From CAKVOD01 sp964606505 (lineage in GTDB: Bacteria > Bacillota > Clostridia > Christensenellales > UBA1242), in assembly GCA_964606505.1 (NCBI GenBank), contig CAZSGM010000003.1, forward strand, positions 62,001 through 126,000: a stretch of 64,000 nt of DNA. The letters run 5' to 3'. Position 1 is the first letter of the stretch; every line of letters begins with the position of its first letter. Under the pieces are notes generated by a model that was not told the origin of the DNA, searched no databases, and was given only the letters and a program-made list of their open reading frames with translations. Below are positions 34,310 through 43,510 of the stretch, in pieces. Both the position numbers and the translations under genes were made by a program.

Positions 34310-37300
34310 CTAACCTTGCGCTGGCTCAGCATTTGCCAAAGCGTCAGAAAGTTTAACAGATACAATTTTTGAAACGCCCTTTTCTTCCATAGTAACACCA
34401 TAGAGTGAATCGGCAAGTTCCATTGTTGGTTTTCTGTGCGTAATAACAATAAATTGCGTATCCTTAGAAAATCTATGTAAGTATTTTGCAAATCTTTCAA
34501 CATTCGCATCGTCAAGCGCCGCCTCGATTTCGTCAAGCAAACAGAATGGCATTGGGCGAAGTTTCAATATTGCAAACAAAATCGCAATCGCCGTGAGTGC
34601 CTGCTCCCCACCACTCAACAAACTCAAGTTTGTAACCTTCTTACCAGGTGGCTCCGCTTGAATATCTACGCCTGCCTCAAGCGCGTCTTCCGATTCAGTT
34701 AACACCAAACGCGCGTTCCCGCCGCCAAACAATTCGCGGAAAGTCTTTGTGAAGTTGTTGTTGATTTGCTCAAATGCGTCATCAAACTTTTGCGTCATTT
34801 CGGTAGAAAGTTCCTTAATAATGGTCAACAAATCATCCTCGGCTTTCTTGTCGTCCTCCATTTCGCTAGTCATTTCTTCATAACGAGCTGACAACTCCTT
34901 AATATCTTCAATTGCACTCATATTAACGTACCCAAGTTTACTGATTTCTTTCTTAATCTCAATAATTCGTGGCATTGACTGCTCAGAATTAAAATTCTCA
35001 TCACGATACATCAAGCAGCCGTCGTAATCGAGTTCGTATTCTTCAGCAATTCGTTCTGCCATAGCATTAAGGTCGTCGTCAATCTTTTGGAGGTTCATTT
35101 CCTCGTGAATTTTGCGCTCTTGCACTTTTGTGTAGTCGGCGTTAATCATTATTCTTTCTTGCTCAATCAACTTCAAACTGAGTTGATGCTCTTGCTTAAC
35201 CTTATCAAGTTCAGTCAGTTGCCCCTTAGCGTCGTCAAGTTCGCCCTGCAACCTAAAGTAGTCGCTGTTGTTGCCGTCGCTCATCTGCGCGTTCTTCTCT
35301 TTTTCAATGTCGCTTTGAGACTTTGCCAACTCATTTGTAAGTGCAATAATCTTATTATCAAGCACTGCAATGTCGTTTTTCAGATTTTCAACATCTTCGT
35401 TAAACGCCTCGATTTCGCTCTCAACTGTAGCAATTTGCACTTTAAGTGCAGTATTGTCGGCGTTGTATTGCTCTTTCTTTGAGCGGAGTAAATCATATTG
35501 GCTTTGACGTTTTGAAATGCATTCATTTGCATTTAACCTGCTGTTGCTAATGGTGTTTTCAAGTTCGTCAACGCTATTGATTTCATCTTCAATCGCTTTT
35601 GCACGCGCATTGCTTTCGTTGTAAATATGTCTCAAACGTTCAAGTTCTTTTTGTGTTTCGCCGAACTCAACGCCTGTTTTTTGCGAAGTTTCAAGGTTTG
35701 TCGCAAGTTCGATTTGCATTGCAACCAATTTTTCGTCAATTTTTGTAATCTTTTCAGTTAACTCGGCAATCTCTTTGTTGTTGCCCTCGTTTTCTTTTGA
35801 CAAACTTTCAAGTTTTTGACGTTTCTTGTCAATATCCGCTTTTAGCGTTTCAATTTCCTTTTCACGACCTAAAATATTGTTGATTTCAGCCTTTTTGCTA
35901 CCACCAGTAATTGAACCCTGCGGATTAACAATGTCTCCCTCAAGCGAAACGATTTTGAAGCCAAACCTTGAGTTTTGTGCGAGCGCAACTGCCGTATCAA
36001 GCGTATCAACAATTACAGTCCCACCCAACAAACTTGCAAAAACATTGCTCATTTTCTTGTCAAACTCAATCAAGTCGCACGCGACGCCAAAAACGCCGTC
36101 TCTATTTAGTAATTTCTTTGTTTCTGCATCCAAATAACGCGGCTTCATCGAAGTTATTGGCAAGAATGTCGCCCTACCATAGCGGTTTTCTTTTAGGTAA
36201 GAAACCAAATTCTTTGCGTCCGACTCGTCCTCGGTAACAATATTCTGAACTGCATTGCCGAGCGTAGTCTCAATCGCGATTTGGAACTTTTCGGGAACTT
36301 TAATCAAGTTCGCAACAACGCCCACAATCTTCTTTTTAAGCGCGCCATTTTTCTCGGCATCCTGCATTAGTCTCTTGACACTATAAGCAAAACCATCAAA
36401 ATCTGACTGCATTTCGCTCAACAACTTGTGTCTACTAACAACGCTAGCAAGGTTTGTCTGCAACTCCTGTGTTTCGTCAAAAATATCCTGTTTGCGAACG
36501 TTTGCCTGCTGAAGTTTGCGCTTCAAAACATCGAGATTTAAGTTGTTATCCCCAATTTCTGAATTGAGTTTTGCAATAACCTGCTCTGTCTTTGCCTTGT
36601 TAGCCTTGAGTGCGTCGTTTTTATCGGTCAAAATATTTAAACGCTGCTTCAAATCTTGACTTTGGTTGTTAAGTGCGTCCTTTTCGGCGTTCAAACGCGA
36701 GAGGTTAGCTTTAATTTCGCCCAGCTTATCGATTGACTCAAGCAAATTCCTTTGGTTCTTATCAACCTCGTCCTCGTTCTCGGTCAATTCGTCGACGAGG
36801 TGCAAGTATTCGTTACTCAACTTCTCCGATGCAAGTTTCAAGTCTTTGAGTTTTTGCTCATTGCTCTCAAGTTTTTTCACTTTTGCGCTCAAAAGTTTTT
36901 CAGTATCAACCTTCTCGATTTTAACGCGTTCAAGTTCGTCTTCTTTTGATTGAATGTTTTGAGTCAAAAAGTTCATTCTTTCTTGCAAAAGTTTCGTTTG
37001 CCCTGCTTGTTTTTCAATGTTTACCGACAACTCAACTACAAGATTGTGAATTTTCTCAATGTCGGCATCAATCTTTTGGATTTCAGACATTGAGCCATCA
37101 TATTTTTGGTTGCAACTAGCAAGTTGCTGTTCCTTAACTTTCAGTTCATCCTCAATTGCGGCAATTTTATCGCGAACTTGTTGTCTACGATTGTTTGCAG
37201 TATCACATTGGATGAGGTACGCGTTTATTTCCAGCCCACGCAACTCATCCTTAAGCGCGAGGCACTTTTTTGCATCCTCAGCTTGTTTGCGCATTGGTCC

Positions 37301-37906
37301 CAACTGTCTCTCAAGTTCCCCCGCAATGTCAGATAGACGCGTAAGATGCTCGTGAACGCGTTCAAGTTTTCTCTCTGCCTCAACTTTGCGCGCTTTAAAC
37401 TTTGCAATACCTGCCGCTTCTTCAAAAATTGCACGTCTGTTTTCAGGCTTGGAGTTGACGATTTCAGCGACCTTACCTTGTCCAATTATCGAATAACCGT
37501 CGCGCCCGATACCTGTGTCGTGTAACAAACTAACGACATCTTTAAGTCTGCATGGTGTCCTGTTTATTGCGTACTCACTTTCGCCGCTTCTATAGAGTTT
37601 ACGCGTAATTATAATCTCATCGTACTCCATATTAAGTTCGTGGTCAGAGTTATCAAAAACTAGCGAAACCTCACAATACGACAACGAGTTTCTGTTGCTA
37701 GTCCCTTTAAATATAACGTCCTGCATACTGCTACCGCGCAAAACCTTACTGCTCTGTTCACCCAAAACCCAACGTACGGAGTCAGCAACATTACTTTTCC
37801 CGCAACCGTTTGGGCCAACTATCGCCGTAATTCCGTTGTCAAAGTCAATTTCAAGTCTATCTGCAAAAGATTTAAAACCTGCAACTTCAATTCTTTTAAA
37901 ATTCAT
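34310..37906 (-). CDS. smc: Chromosome segregation protein SMC
   Basis: SMC is the condensin ATPase that organises and segregates the chromosome with ScpA/B. The 1198-residue protein has the N-terminal Walker A GPNGCGKSNV near residue 35, two long coiled-coil arms, the hinge at about residues 510-670, and the C-terminal head with LSLLSGGEQALTA (signature) and CLLDEIEAALDDANV (Walker B and D-loop). Length is normal. It lies 9 bases downstream of rnc. Confidence 0.98.
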   Translation of the reverse strand: MNFKRIEVAGFKSFADRLEIDFDNGITAIVGPNGCGKSNVADSVRWVLGEQSSKVLRGSSMQDVIFKGTSNRNSLSYCEVSLVFDNSDHELNMEYDEIIITRKLYRSGESEYAINRTPCRLKDVVSLLHDTGIGRDGYSIIGQGKVAEIVNSKPENRRAIFEEAAGIAKFKARKVEAERKLERVHEHLTRLSDIAGELERQLGPMRKQAEDAKKCLALKDELRGLEINAYLIQCDTANNRRQQVRDKIAAIEDELKVKEQQLASCNQKYDGSMSEIQKIDADIEKIHNLVVELSVNIEKQAGQTKLLQERMNFLTQNIQSKEDELERVKIEKVDTEKLLSAKVKKLESNEQKLKDLKLASEKLSNEYLHLVDELTENEDEVDKNQRNLLESIDKLGEIKANLSRLNAEKDALNNQSQDLKQRLNILTDKNDALKANKAKTEQVIAKLNSEIGDNNLNLDVLKRKLQQANVRKQDIFDETQELQTNLASVVSRHKLLSEMQSDFDGFAYSVKRLMQDAEKNGALKKKIVGVVANLIKVPEKFQIAIETTLGNAVQNIVTEDESDAKNLVSYLKENRYGRATFLPITSMKPRYLDAETKKLLNRDGVFGVACDLIEFDKKMSNVFASLLGGTVIVDTLDTAVALAQNSRFGFKIVSLEGDIVNPQGSITGGSKKAEINNILGREKEIETLKADIDKKRQKLESLSKENEGNNKEIAELTEKITKIDEKLVAMQIELATNLETSQKTGVEFGETQKELERLRHIYNESNARAKAIEDEINSVDELENTISNSRLNANECISKRQSQYDLLRSKKEQYNADNTALKVQIATVESEIEAFNEDVENLKNDIAVLDNKIIALTNELAKSQSDIEKEKNAQMSDGNNSDYFRLQGELDDAKGQLTELDKVKQEHQLSLKLIEQERIMINADYTKVQERKIHEEMNLQKIDDDLNAMAERIAEEYELDYDGCLMYRDENFNSEQSMPRIIEIKKEISKLGYVNMSAIEDIKELSARYEEMTSEMEDDKKAEDDLLTIIKELSTEMTQKFDDAFEQINNNFTKTFRELFGGGNARLVLTESEDALEAGVDIQAEPPGKKVTNLSLLSGGEQALTAIAILFAILKLRPMPFCLLDEIEAALDDANVERFAKYLHRFSKDTQFIVITHRKPTMELADSLYGVTMEEKGVSKIVSVKLSDALANAEPAQG

Positions 37907-37915
37907 AAAACTACC

Positions 37916-38632
37916 TTATATTTTTTTATCCTTGTTATCAAGGTTTGTCTTTTTATCTTTAATTAAGTCAAGCGCAATTTTAGCGCACATTTGTTCCGCT
38001 TTTTGCTTTGAACCCGCGTGTGCAGAACAAACCTGCTCCCCCTTAACGAAAAATCCAACTTCAAAGTCTGGATTGTGCGCCTGCCCAGTCTGCGCAAGTG
38101 TTTTGTACTCAAATTCGACAATTCCCTTGCCCTGCAAGTATTCCTGCAGTGGCGATTTGTAGTCGACAATTTTTTTATTTTCGTTAACAATCGCCTGCTC
38201 ACTCAAATCAATGTTATTTAACACAAACTCACGTGCCGCTTCAAGCCCCCCATCAATATAGATTGCGCCGAGCAACGACTCAAAAAGGTCGCCCTTAACA
38301 TTAACCGTCATATCGCACAACGCATACTTGCCGTAAATTTCCGTTAAATTCAAGTTGTCGATAATTTTTGACAAGCTTTGCGCTGAAACAAGCTGCGAGC
38401 GAATGTGCGAAAGTTGTCCCTCATCACGCTTGCTATTGTCGTAAAGTTTCTCTGACACAATAAAACTCAAAATACTGTCGCCAAAAAACTCCAACCTTTC
38501 GTTGCTTTCCCTATCGTGCAAATTTGCAAACGACGAGTGGGTAAACGCTTTTTCAAGTAACACTTGGTTTTTAAATGAGTAACCTATACTCTTTTCAATA
38601 TTTTGTATATCCTGTATTGATAAAAATGACAC
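37916..38632 (-). CDS. rnc: Ribonuclease III
   Basis: RNase III cuts double-stranded RNA in rRNA and mRNA processing. The 238-residue protein has the signature NERLEFFGDSILSFI (about residue 40), the catalytic ESLLGAIYIDGG, and a C-terminal dsRNA-binding domain (about 155-225). The plsX-rnc-smc-ftsY operon is the Firmicutes arrangement, but the fabD-fabG-acpP genes usually between plsX and rnc are missing. Confidence 0.97.
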   Translation of the reverse strand: MSFLSIQDIQNIEKSIGYSFKNQVLLEKAFTHSSFANLHDRESNERLEFFGDSILSFIVSEKLYDNSKRDEGQLSHIRSQLVSAQSLSKIIDNLNLTEIYGKYALCDMTVNVKGDLFESLLGAIYIDGGLEAAREFVLNNIDLSEQAIVNENKKIVDYKSPLQEYLQGKGIVEFEYKTLAQTGQAHNPDFEVGFFVKGEQVCSAHAGSKQKAEQMCAKIALDLIKDKKTNLDNKDKKI

Positions 38633-38644
38633 ATCAATTTCCCT

Positions 38645-39685
38645 TTAATTTTCGACTTTTTCTTCAACCATTGAGTCGCAAATATCCTTTGTTTCAAGAA
38701 TTGTTTTCTCAATTTCGTCGTAAAGTCCGCTTTTATATATTTCAATAACCTGCTCTATACTTGCTAAAATACTTGGCGCAAAACTTGAGCCATGCGACTT
38801 AATCAGTATCTTTTTCGCACCCAAGAACGGCGAGCCGCCCCATCTCTCGTAATCCATAAGATCCTTAACCGCTTTAAAGGATTTTTTCATAAACATTGCG
38901 CCAAACATACTGCACTTGCGCGCCTCTATTTCAGATTTTAGTATGCTCATAAATACTTGAATTGCACCCTCGCTTGCCTTTAGGCAAACATTTCCAGCAA
39001 ATCCGTCTGCTACCACAACATCATACTCACCCGACAGAAAGTCGCGCGCTTCCATATTCCCGACAAAATTAATAGGAAGTTTTTGAAGCATTGGGAATAC
39101 CTCGTGGCAAAGTTCGTTCCCCTTTTTATCCTCAACCCCAACATTCAAAAGTGCAACTCTTGGGTTTTCTATCCCACACATCTTTCTCATATATGTAGAG
39201 CCCATAATTGCATAGTGGCAAAGATTGATTGGTTTTGAGTCCATATTTGCGCCGCAATCAATCAGCAGCACTCTTCCACGCTTCTTGGTTGGAAGCATAG
39301 GTGCAAGTGCAGGACGTGAAACTCCTTTCATTCTTCCGATTTTTAAGAACGCGCCTGTTAAAACTGCGCCTGTACTCCCTGCAGAAACCAACCCACAAAC
39401 GTTGTCGTCTTTTTTCAAAATGTCAAGTGCAACAACCAGTGAAGAGTCCTTTTTTGTCCTAATTGCTTCAGTCGGCGACTCATTGTTTGAAACCACTTCA
39501 GTCGTATGAACAATGGTAAGTCGACTTGTGTCGTATTGATAATTTTTAAATTCCTCTTCAAGTCTAGTTTTGTCGCCAGTGATTGTAATGTTTAAATCTT
39601 CATATTTATTGAGCGCAAGCGCAACTCCCTTTACGATTTCTTGCGGAGAGTTATCTCCACCGAACCCATCAACGACTATATTCAT
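38645..39685 (-). CDS. plsX: Phosphate acyltransferase PlsX
   Basis: PlsX makes acyl-phosphate from acyl-ACP for phosphatidate synthesis. The 346-residue protein has the start MNIVVDGFGGDNSPQEIVKG, SAGSTGAVLTGAFLKIG, and the DGFAGNVCLKASEG motif. An SD (GGAGG) lies close by. It is 12 bases upstream of rnc and likely heads that operon. Confidence 0.95.
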   Translation of the reverse strand: MNIVVDGFGGDNSPQEIVKGVALALNKYEDLNITITGDKTRLEEEFKNYQYDTSRLTIVHTTEVVSNNESPTEAIRTKKDSSLVVALDILKKDDNVCGLVSAGSTGAVLTGAFLKIGRMKGVSRPALAPMLPTKKRGRVLLIDCGANMDSKPINLCHYAIMGSTYMRKMCGIENPRVALLNVGVEDKKGNELCHEVFPMLQKLPINFVGNMEARDFLSGEYDVVVADGFAGNVCLKASEGAIQVFMSILKSEIEARKCSMFGAMFMKKSFKAVKDLMDYERWGGSPFLGAKKILIKSHGSSFAPSILASIEQVIEIYKSGLYDEIEKTILETKDICDSMVEEKVEN

Positions 39686-39800
39686 TTTGCCTCCGTTCTA
39701 ATTAGTTTATTATACTACATTTTTATTGAATTTCAAACTATTATTGCGCAAGTTTTTTACTCAAAGCGCAATATTTTCGTAACTTTTAGACTATTGCCTA

Positions 39801-40166
39801 TCATTTTGCCCCTTTCCCCACAAAACACTTATAAAACGCACTTAAAAGTTTCAAAGTCAACGCATCCTCAAACTTTCTTATATCAAGCCCAATTTTGCGC
39901 TGAATTTTTTCTATTCTATAAATTAATGTGTTTCTATGTATAAAAACCTTGCTGCTTGTACTAGCAATACTCAAATTCTCCTCAAAAAACACCTGAGCCG
40001 TAATCATTAATTCGTCGTCCTCTAACACTTGGAGCACTGGTTTTGAATTTAGCATAGAACACAAACAATCTGGGCATTCTTCGCCAACGGTATTAATTAA
40101 AGAATTTAATATCGAGGAATTATCCTTTAGTTCCCTCTCATATTTCCGCACTTCATCATTTGTCAT
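39801..40166 (-). CDS. Small regulator with PucR/CdaR-type C-terminal HTH
   Basis: The 121-residue protein ends with the pattern SKVFIHRNTLIYRIEKIQRKIGLDIRKFEDALTLKLL, the HTH_30 domain found at the C-terminus of PucR and CdaR regulators. The large sensory N-terminal domain of those proteins is absent; only about 65 residues of unrecognised sequence with a CPDCLC motif precede. The ATG has an AGGTG SD; a GTG three codons upstream overlaps it. It follows the unusual ABC ATPase gene by 12 bases, and the two probably act together. Confidence 0.75.
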   Translation of the reverse strand: MTNDEVRKYERELKDNSSILNSLINTVGEECPDCLCSMLNSKPVLQVLEDDELMITAQVFFEENLSIASTSSKVFIHRNTLIYRIEKIQRKIGLDIRKFEDALTLKLLSAFYKCFVGKGAK

Positions 40167-40178
40167 ATTTAACACCTA

Positions 40179-40847
40179 CTAAATTTTTAATCTACTACTT
40201 TCGATTTTGTCTACCGACCCTAGTTTCAAGTAAATAATCTTGTCGCATAGTTCTTTCGCTAGCTGCTCGTCACCACAGGCAAAAAAGGTTGTCGTTTCCT
40301 TTTTATCCATAAAGGTTTTTAACAACTGTTTGATTGTTTCGCGCTCATTGTCGCTTAATCCAACCAAAATGTCGTCGACTAGCAAAACATCAATCTTCTC
40401 TCTCACGCTAAGCATAGCAAACTGCAATAGCCGTTTTTGATACATTGAGAGGTTTTTAACTTTTTCATTTTCGGCGGATTTTAGTGCAAAATCCTCCAGC
40501 GCTTGTGAAATTATCTTCGCCCTATCATCCTTTTTTATCTTTCTAATGCTCAAAACATACTCAATGTTTTTTCGCACTGTTCCCTTTAAAAGTATGGGTG
40601 TGCTTGCCATATACGCGACCGACAACTCACTTGAATAGTCGATGCTAGACAGTGGCACATCGTTGTAACAAACCTCGCCACTATTTGGAGTTTCCAACTT
40701 TGCAATCACGCGCAGCAGACTTGTTTTGCCACTATCAAGTGCGCCTACAACTGCGACTTTTTCACCGCTTTTGACCTTAAAGTTAACATTGTATAAGGCG
40801 CAAAATTCCTTCACGTACATAAGTTTTACGTTTGTAAATTCTATCAT
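40179..40847 (-). CDS. ABC-type ATPase with degenerate motifs
   Basis: The 222-residue protein has an ABC nucleotide-binding fold with Walker A GALDSGKTSL (residues 35-44), but the signature loop reads NLSMYQKRLL instead of LSGGQ, Walker B reads VLLVDDI with Asp in place of the catalytic Glu, and the switch region reads FFACGDE without the usual His. This suggests slow or absent hydrolysis and a regulatory or structural role. No permease gene is adjacent. It is followed by the PucR-HTH gene. Confidence 0.75.
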   Translation of the reverse strand: MIEFTNVKLMYVKEFCALYNVNFKVKSGEKVAVVGALDSGKTSLLRVIAKLETPNSGEVCYNDVPLSSIDYSSELSVAYMASTPILLKGTVRKNIEYVLSIRKIKKDDRAKIISQALEDFALKSAENEKVKNLSMYQKRLLQFAMLSVREKIDVLLVDDILVGLSDNERETIKQLLKTFMDKKETTTFFACGDEQLAKELCDKIIYLKLGSVDKIESSRLKI

Positions 40848-40868
40848 AAAAGAACCTCTTTGCTTTTT

Positions 40869-40897
40869 ATGCTATCACATTTATTGGTTTTTTACAA
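40869..40897 (-). promoter_or_regulatory. Probable promoter of the ABC ATPase/PucR-HTH pair
   Basis: On the minus strand TTGTAA (40892-40897), a 17-base spacer and TAGCAT (40869-40874), about 20 bases before the ATG. Confidence 0.55.
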
Positions 40898-41049
40898 CTG
40901 TTTCGAGGCTTCTTTTGAGATTTTTTTTGGAAAAATATACAATTTTCTTTCAAAAAAAGTTGGGTTTTGCCAACAAAAAATTAAAAAAATCGCTAAATAC
41001 TGTGTGCAGTGTTGCCAAAGATTATCATAAAAATGGTGTTAAAAATACT

Positions 41050-41077
41050 TTGAAAATGGCAAAATATGTGTTATAAT
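41050..41077 (+). promoter_or_regulatory. Promoter of the SPT-like gene
   Basis: TTGAAA (41050-41055), a 16-base spacer and a perfect TATAAT (41072-41077) with extended TGT. It is 24 bases upstream of the ATG. Confidence 0.75.
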
Positions 41078-41101
41078 ACATTCGTTTTTAAGGAGCTAAA
41101 T

Positions 41102-42280
41102 ATGGATTTATTTAAAAAGTGCTACGACTACGAAGTAGCAAATAATATAAAAAAAGCGGGCATTTACCCATACTTTCACCCACTAACAAGCGGTCAAGAT
41201 ATCGTTGTTAATATGGAAGGAAAACGCGTTATTATGCTTGGTTCAAACAACTACTTGGGACTCACGTCCAATGAGGAAGTTATTGAAGCCGGTGTTAAAG
41301 CGCTCGAAAAGTATGGTTCAGGTTGTTCTGGCTCAAGATTTTTAAACGGAACGTTGGACATCCACCGCGAACTTGAATTGGAACTTGCAGACTTTTTACA
41401 TAAAGAGGATGTTATTACCTTCTCTACTGGATTTCAATCCAACCTTGGGATTATCTCCGCCATTGCTGGGCGTAACGATGTTATCATCGGAGACAAGGAA
41501 AACCACGCGTCAATTTACGACGCATGCAGACTGAGTTTTGCAAAACTTTTAAGATACGAGCACAGCGATATGGACGACCTTGAAAGACAACTTGCAAGCG
41601 TTGAGGACGGCAAAGGCAAGTTGATTGTTACAGACGGTGTCTTTAGTATGGGCGGCGACCTTTGCAACTTACCTAAGATTGTTGAACTCGCTAAAAAGTA
41701 CGACGCGCGCATTATGATTGACGACGCGCACGGCTTGGGCGTTTTTGGAGAACGCGGCGCTGGTACGGCGGAACACTTTGGGCTTGAAGACGAAGTTGAT
41801 ATTATTATGGAAACGTTTAGTAAGTCGCTTGCCAGTCTTGGCGGTTGTATGGCAGGTAAAAAGGAAGTTGTCGACTACGTTCGCCACACTTCCCGCCCAT
41901 TCATTTTCTCTGCTTCTATGCCACCTGCAAATGTTGCGTGCGCTAGAAAGGCACTTGAGATTTTAAGAAACAACCCTCAACGCGTTAAAGATTTAAGAAA
42001 CATTACTGACTATGTTCGAGCTGGTATGACCGAGCGCGGAATTGACATTAGAGAGTCTGTTGCGCCTATCATTCCTATCAACACGTACGAAGATGAATTC
42101 ACGTTCCGCGCTTGCACTGAACTTTACAAAAACGGCGTCTATGTCAACCCTGTTGTTTCCCCTGCCGTTCCGACAGGTGGCGCTATTATTAGAACAAGTT
42201 ACACCGCTACTCACACTCGCAAACTTATGGACGAGGCAATGGATATTATCAAAGATACATTTGATAATATGAAAAAGTAG
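41102..42280 (+). CDS. Alpha-oxoamine synthase, serine palmitoyltransferase/KBL-like
   Basis: This PLP enzyme of the AOS family (BioF, Kbl, HemA, SPT) condenses an amino acid with an acyl thioester. The 392-residue protein has GSNNYLGL, SGCSGSRFLNGTLDIH, DDAHGLGVFG (PLP Asp and His), and the PLP lysine in ETFSKSLASLGG. The N-terminal GIYPYF and SGCSGSRFLNGTLD run resemble bacterial serine palmitoyltransferases more than BioF, from memory of that family. It is a single gene with no bio genes or tdh nearby. The SD is AAGGAG. The substrate is not certain. Confidence 0.8.
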   Translation: MDLFKKCYDYEVANNIKKAGIYPYFHPLTSGQDIVVNMEGKRVIMLGSNNYLGLTSNEEVIEAGVKALEKYGSGCSGSRFLNGTLDIHRELELELADFLHKEDVITFSTGFQSNLGIISAIAGRNDVIIGDKENHASIYDACRLSFAKLLRYEHSDMDDLERQLASVEDGKGKLIVTDGVFSMGGDLCNLPKIVELAKKYDARIMIDDAHGLGVFGERGAGTAEHFGLEDEVDIIMETFSKSLASLGGCMAGKKEVVDYVRHTSRPFIFSASMPPANVACARKALEILRNNPQRVKDLRNITDYVRAGMTERGIDIRESVAPIIPINTYEDEFTFRACTELYKNGVYVNPVVSPAVPTGGAIIRTSYTATHTRKLMDEAMDIIKDTFDNMKK

Positions 42281-42321
42281 TTACTATTAAATCGTGAAAC
42301 TAAATAAGTAATATAAAAAAT

Positions 42322-42376
42322 AAAATACAATATATGGTGTATTATACAGTATTATATACCCCGCATATTGTATTTT
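42322..42376. repeat. Intergenic palindrome, copy B (core 42328-42370)
   Basis: AAAATACAATATATGGTGTAT (42322-42342) pairs with the arm at 42356-42376 with two mismatches. The 43-base core matches copy A at 32500-32542 at about 30 positions. Confidence 0.75.
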
Positions 42377-42409
42377 TATATTACGACTTAAAACTGCATA
42401 TAGTATAAC

Positions 42410-42434
42410 AAAAGCCTATAAGACATAGGCTTTT
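42410..42434. terminator. Terminator at the convergent end of holA
   Basis: AAAAGCCTAT (42410-42419) pairs with ATAGGCTTTT (42425-42434). It lies 20 bases past the holA stop and can serve both directions. Confidence 0.85.
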
Positions 42435-42454
42435 GGTATATTTTCCGTTGTGCA

Positions 42455-43426
42455 TTACAACTTATAAACAATATTCATTATTAAACTATAGATTGAGTTA
42501 ATGTCAGACGTGTGCCCTGCCTTGATTGCGTAATCAGTGTTCAAGACATCGCCCAAGGAATTCATTAGTTCAACCTTTTTTAATTTGTCAGTTTCGGTAA
42601 TCATCATTTTAATTGGGTAATCGCCAATTTTGAAAACTGCCTTACACAAATCGCGGTCGTTTTTTGTCGCCTGAAGATAAAAGTAGCGGCGCATAAAATT
42701 TGCAAGCGCTCCTAAAATGTACTGCGTGCTGCCCTTTTCTCTTAATATGTACTCGTAAAGTTGAACTGCCTTACTTGTATCTTTCGCGATTATCGCGTTT
42801 GCAATGCGGTACATTTCATAATCCATAGTTTTAGCAACATTTATCTCGACATCCTCAGGTTTAATGATGCTATCGGTACAATAGGACGACAGTTTTTTCA
42901 CTTCGTTACTAATTTTTGATAAATCAAAGCCGCAGTACTCAATCAAATTATTTAGTGCGTTGGTTGTAATCTGCTTACCATTTTCAGCGCACATAGCGGC
43001 GACTATACCTGTCAAAGTTTTAGCGTCCAAGAACCCACAGTCAACAGGCGTCGCATATGACTCACACTTTTTCAAAAAGTCCGTCTTTTCGTTTGAAATG
43101 AAAACCAACACCGTTGTTTGCACAGGCTTTTTCAAATATTCCAAAATGTCCTTTTTGTTTGTCTCGTTAAGTTTCGCGACACAATCCTTTAGATAAATAA
43201 CACGATAACGGCTCATAAATGGCAACGTTTGTGCAATTTCAAGCATTTTTTGGACGTCTATGTTTTCGTCATTATATGTAGTTTCGTTAATTTCGGCAAA
43301 ATTATCAATACAACAGCTATTGATTAAATTGACGCTTTTAGACTGCAAAAATCTATCTTCGCCGGTTAAGACATATGCGTTATCAATCTTACTTTTTAAT
43401 GTCTTTTTTAATTCTACAAATTTCAT
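42455..43426 (-). CDS. holA: DNA polymerase III subunit delta
   Basis: HolA opens the sliding clamp during loading. The 323-residue protein shows the AAA-like N-terminal layout (AYVLTGEDRFLQSKSVNLI), FISNEKTDFLKKC, and C-terminal collar helices with YEYILREKGSTQYILGAL. It is 84 bases downstream of comEC, the conserved comEC-holA pair. The rpsT gene that often follows is absent. Confidence 0.92.
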   Translation of the reverse strand: MKFVELKKTLKSKIDNAYVLTGEDRFLQSKSVNLINSCCIDNFAEINETTYNDENIDVQKMLEIAQTLPFMSRYRVIYLKDCVAKLNETNKKDILEYLKKPVQTTVLVFISNEKTDFLKKCESYATPVDCGFLDAKTLTGIVAAMCAENGKQITTNALNNLIEYCGFDLSKISNEVKKLSSYCTDSIIKPEDVEINVAKTMDYEMYRIANAIIAKDTSKAVQLYEYILREKGSTQYILGALANFMRRYFYLQATKNDRDLCKAVFKIGDYPIKMMITETDKLKKVELMNSLGDVLNTDYAIKAGHTSDINSIYSLIMNIVYKL

Positions 43427-43510
43427 TTTTAACCTTTTATATATTGTAACACAAATAATTGTGAAAATGCAAGTGAGAATTTTATTTTTTTTGCAATTTA
43501 CATAACATTT

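Noticed and set aside
40951..40980. Hairpin GTTGG/CCAAC flanked by A-runs, as a terminator
   Set aside because: No gene ends nearby on the strand that would use it; at most it stops antisense transcription.
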